A stretch of 14,919 nt of DNA. Source: Fimbriimonadaceae bacterium. Lineage in GTDB: Bacteria; Armatimonadota; Fimbriimonadia; Fimbriimonadales; Fimbriimonadaceae. The translations under genes were made by a program, and so were the position numbers. Every line of letters starts with the position of its first letter. Positions within the stretch are counted from its first letter, which is position 1. The notes under the pieces were generated by a model. It was not told where the DNA came from. It made no database searches and saw only the letters and a list, made by a program, of their open reading frames with translations. Positions 13,658 through 14,919 of the stretch are shown piece by piece. The stretch lies in assembly GCA_019694835.1 (NCBI GenBank), contig JAIBBE010000031.1:1-14919 (forward strand), in the 5' to 3' direction.

Positions 13658-14919
13658 AGGTTTTCTTCCTTGCGGACGTCATGGCCGTCCGAGACGGCTG
13701 GGAGTGTCGGGTCATGCTCCGTGACGGGCCAAGACCAATCCCGTTTGAGGAAAGTCTTGTTGAGCCAGACGACAAAGTCGTCCACGTAGGTATGCATGAT
13801 CGGGATGTCGAAGAGTGAAAGAACGGTGCCCACGATGAGTCCTCCGACCACCGCAGTAGCGAGTGGCTGATAGGCATCGAGGCCGGTTTTGGGAGCGAAC
13901 GCAACCGGAAGCATGACGAGAAGAGTGATGCCAGCCGTCATCAGAATCGGGCGAAGCCGGTCTGGGCACGCGGTCCGAATCGCCTCATCTCTCGGAATTC
14001 CCTTATCGCGGTATTTCATGATCAGGTCGATCATGAGAACCGCCGTCGTGATGTCCATTCCGGTCAGCACGATGATTCCTAAGATCGAGACCGTCGAGAA
14101 CGACTGGTGTGCGATGAAGAGGGCCACGAAGACACCCGCGAGTTCCAGCGGCAGGGAGGCGATCATTTGAAGCGGCTGAAGGAACCCTCGGAACTGGACG
14201 ACCAGGACGAGGTACATCATCGCAATGGAGAGAACGAGACCCTGGATGAGGCGCCGGAAACTGTCCATCATCTGCGTCATATCGCCGCGCATCTCCATCC
14301 CGTACCCTGGCGGAAAGTTGACCGGCTGGATTCCAAGCTTCTTGTTGCCACCGTAGGCGTTCGAGACGAGGTTCATGACCACGTCCATGCTGGGAAGGCT
14401 CCCGATTCGGTAGTAACCGGTGACCCCGATGACCCTTCGGAGGCCATCGTGCTCGATGACCGTCGGAGATGTCTTGGGAACGACGTCAGCGACCGACCTC
14501 AATGGAATCTGCTTTCCGTCCGGAGTCGTCAGATACACCGATTCAAGATCTTGTGAAGTGGACCTCGCGTCCTTCTCATACCGAACAAGGATCGTGTCTT
14601 GACGGATGTTCGGCAACCGGTAGTACTCGTTCGTGAGTCCGCCTCGCATCGCGTAGTAGGCCTGTTGGGCGATCTGGTCGGGGCTGAGTCCCACCTCTTG
14701 GGTCCTCTGCAAATTGACGTCGATGCGATAGTCCGGCACTCCCAATGCCCAAGTGCGCGATGGTTGGAAGAGTTCGGGCATCTTCTCCCCCACTTTCAAG
14801 ACTTGGTCTCCCAACTTGTCCAGGACGGCAAGGTCCTGGCCGTAGATGTTCACGTGAATGGGTGCGGCCGAAGTCGCCATAACGTCCGAGCCCATCTCCT
14901 TGATTTGGAACCGCCGGAC
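13654..14919 (-). CDS. RND-family efflux pump, C-terminal half (5' end beyond window)
   Basis: The frame is open to the right window edge and shows 421 residues ending at TGA 13656-13654. It covers the second porter-domain half (about 1-215) and the last five membrane helices (about 220-385), with the usual LRPILMT signature and a conserved GMDITTAVLMIDLI helix. The sequence resembles the hydrophobe/amphiphile (AcrB-like) RND branch more than the heavy-metal CzcA in the same window. The in-frame ATG at 14895 is internal and not the start. The pump takes substrates from the periplasm to an outer-membrane channel using the proton gradient. Its substrate is unknown; linkage by ATGA overlap to a copper-binding cupredoxin suggests a role in metal or metal-complex export. 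Adaptor and channel genes, if present, lie outside the window. Confidence 0.9.
   Translation of the reverse strand, partial: VRRFQIKEMGSDVMATSAAPIHVNIYGQDLAVLDKLGDQVLKVGEKMPELFQPSRTWALGVPDYRIDVNLQRTQEVGLSPDQIAQQAYYAMRGGLTNEYYRLPNIRQDTILVRYEKDARSTSQDLESVYLTTPDGKQIPLRSVADVVPKTSPTVIEHDGLRRVIGVTGYYRIGSLPSMDVVMNLVSNAYGGNKKLGIQPVNFPPGYGMEMRGDMTQMMDSFRRLIQGLVLSIAMMYLVLVVQFRGFLQPLQMIASLPLELAGVFVALFIAHQSFSTVSILGIIVLTGMDITTAVLMIDLIMKYRDKGIPRDEAIRTACPDRLRPILMTAGITLLVMLPVAFAPKTGLDAYQPLATAVVGGLIVGTVLSLFDIPIMHTYVDDFVVWLNKTFLKRDWSWPVTEHDPTLPAVSDGHDVRKEENL

Noticed and set aside
1..14919. CRISPR array, insertion sequence, tRNA or rRNA gene
   Set aside because: I saw no regularly spaced direct repeats, no transposase frame with terminal repeats, and no cloverleaf or rRNA signature in the few non-coding stretches.

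Overview
The window is a compact, entirely minus-strand heavy-metal resistance island dominated by copper and divalent-cation efflux genes, with a tyrosine-recombinase integrase at its left end. The host has a two-membrane (diderm) envelope: the window encodes an outer-membrane TolC-type channel, a lipoprotein membrane-fusion protein and two RND pumps. Composition is moderately GC-rich, and GTG/TTG starts and 1-4 nt stop/start overlaps are common. I cannot name the organism from the sequence. A CsoR-regulated copper operon beside CzcCBA-type genes is compatible with several phyla; Armatimonadota is only a guess.

Read in the direction of transcription (right to left). (1) 14919-12699: the C-terminal half of a hydrophobe/amphiphile-type RND pump (cut by the window edge), a secreted cupredoxin with Cys/Met rather than His ligands, and an unrecognised secreted 193-aa protein. 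These are joined by ATGA overlaps. (2) 12672-9840: a copper-homeostasis operon of csoR (Cu(I) repressor), a copZ-like copper chaperone and the Cu(I) ATPase copA. Its promoter carries a TATACCC-N4-GGGTATA operator that overlaps a perfect TATAAT box, and a second, weaker copy lies in the csoR-copZ gap. (3) 9839-9662: a 178-bp intergenic region with a perfect 18-bp palindrome of a different type. (4) 9661-1242: a small cysteine-rich exported protein, then TolC/CzcC-, CzcB- and CzcA-like subunits of a divalent-metal RND efflux system, then a Zn/Cd/Pb-class P1B ATPase, all tightly spaced or overlapping. (5) 1241-956: a gene-poor gap with a plausible integrase promoter. (6) 955-1: the integrase, with all its catalytic residues visible and only its last residues missing.

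Together the genes form a two-layer system. CopA and the P1B-2 ATPase move Cu(I) and Zn/Cd/Pb out of the cytoplasm. The CzcCBA complex carries divalent ions from the periplasm to the outside. The exported cupredoxin, the Cys-rich protein and the 193-aa protein are candidates for periplasmic metal binding. CsoR is the only recognisable regulator; no Zn/Cd sensor (ArsR, MerR or two-component type) is visible, so the palindrome ahead of the czc block is the best candidate for a binding site of an unseen regulator. The adjacent integrase suggests that the block is, or was, part of an integrative element. No CRISPR array, IS element, rRNA or tRNA gene was found.
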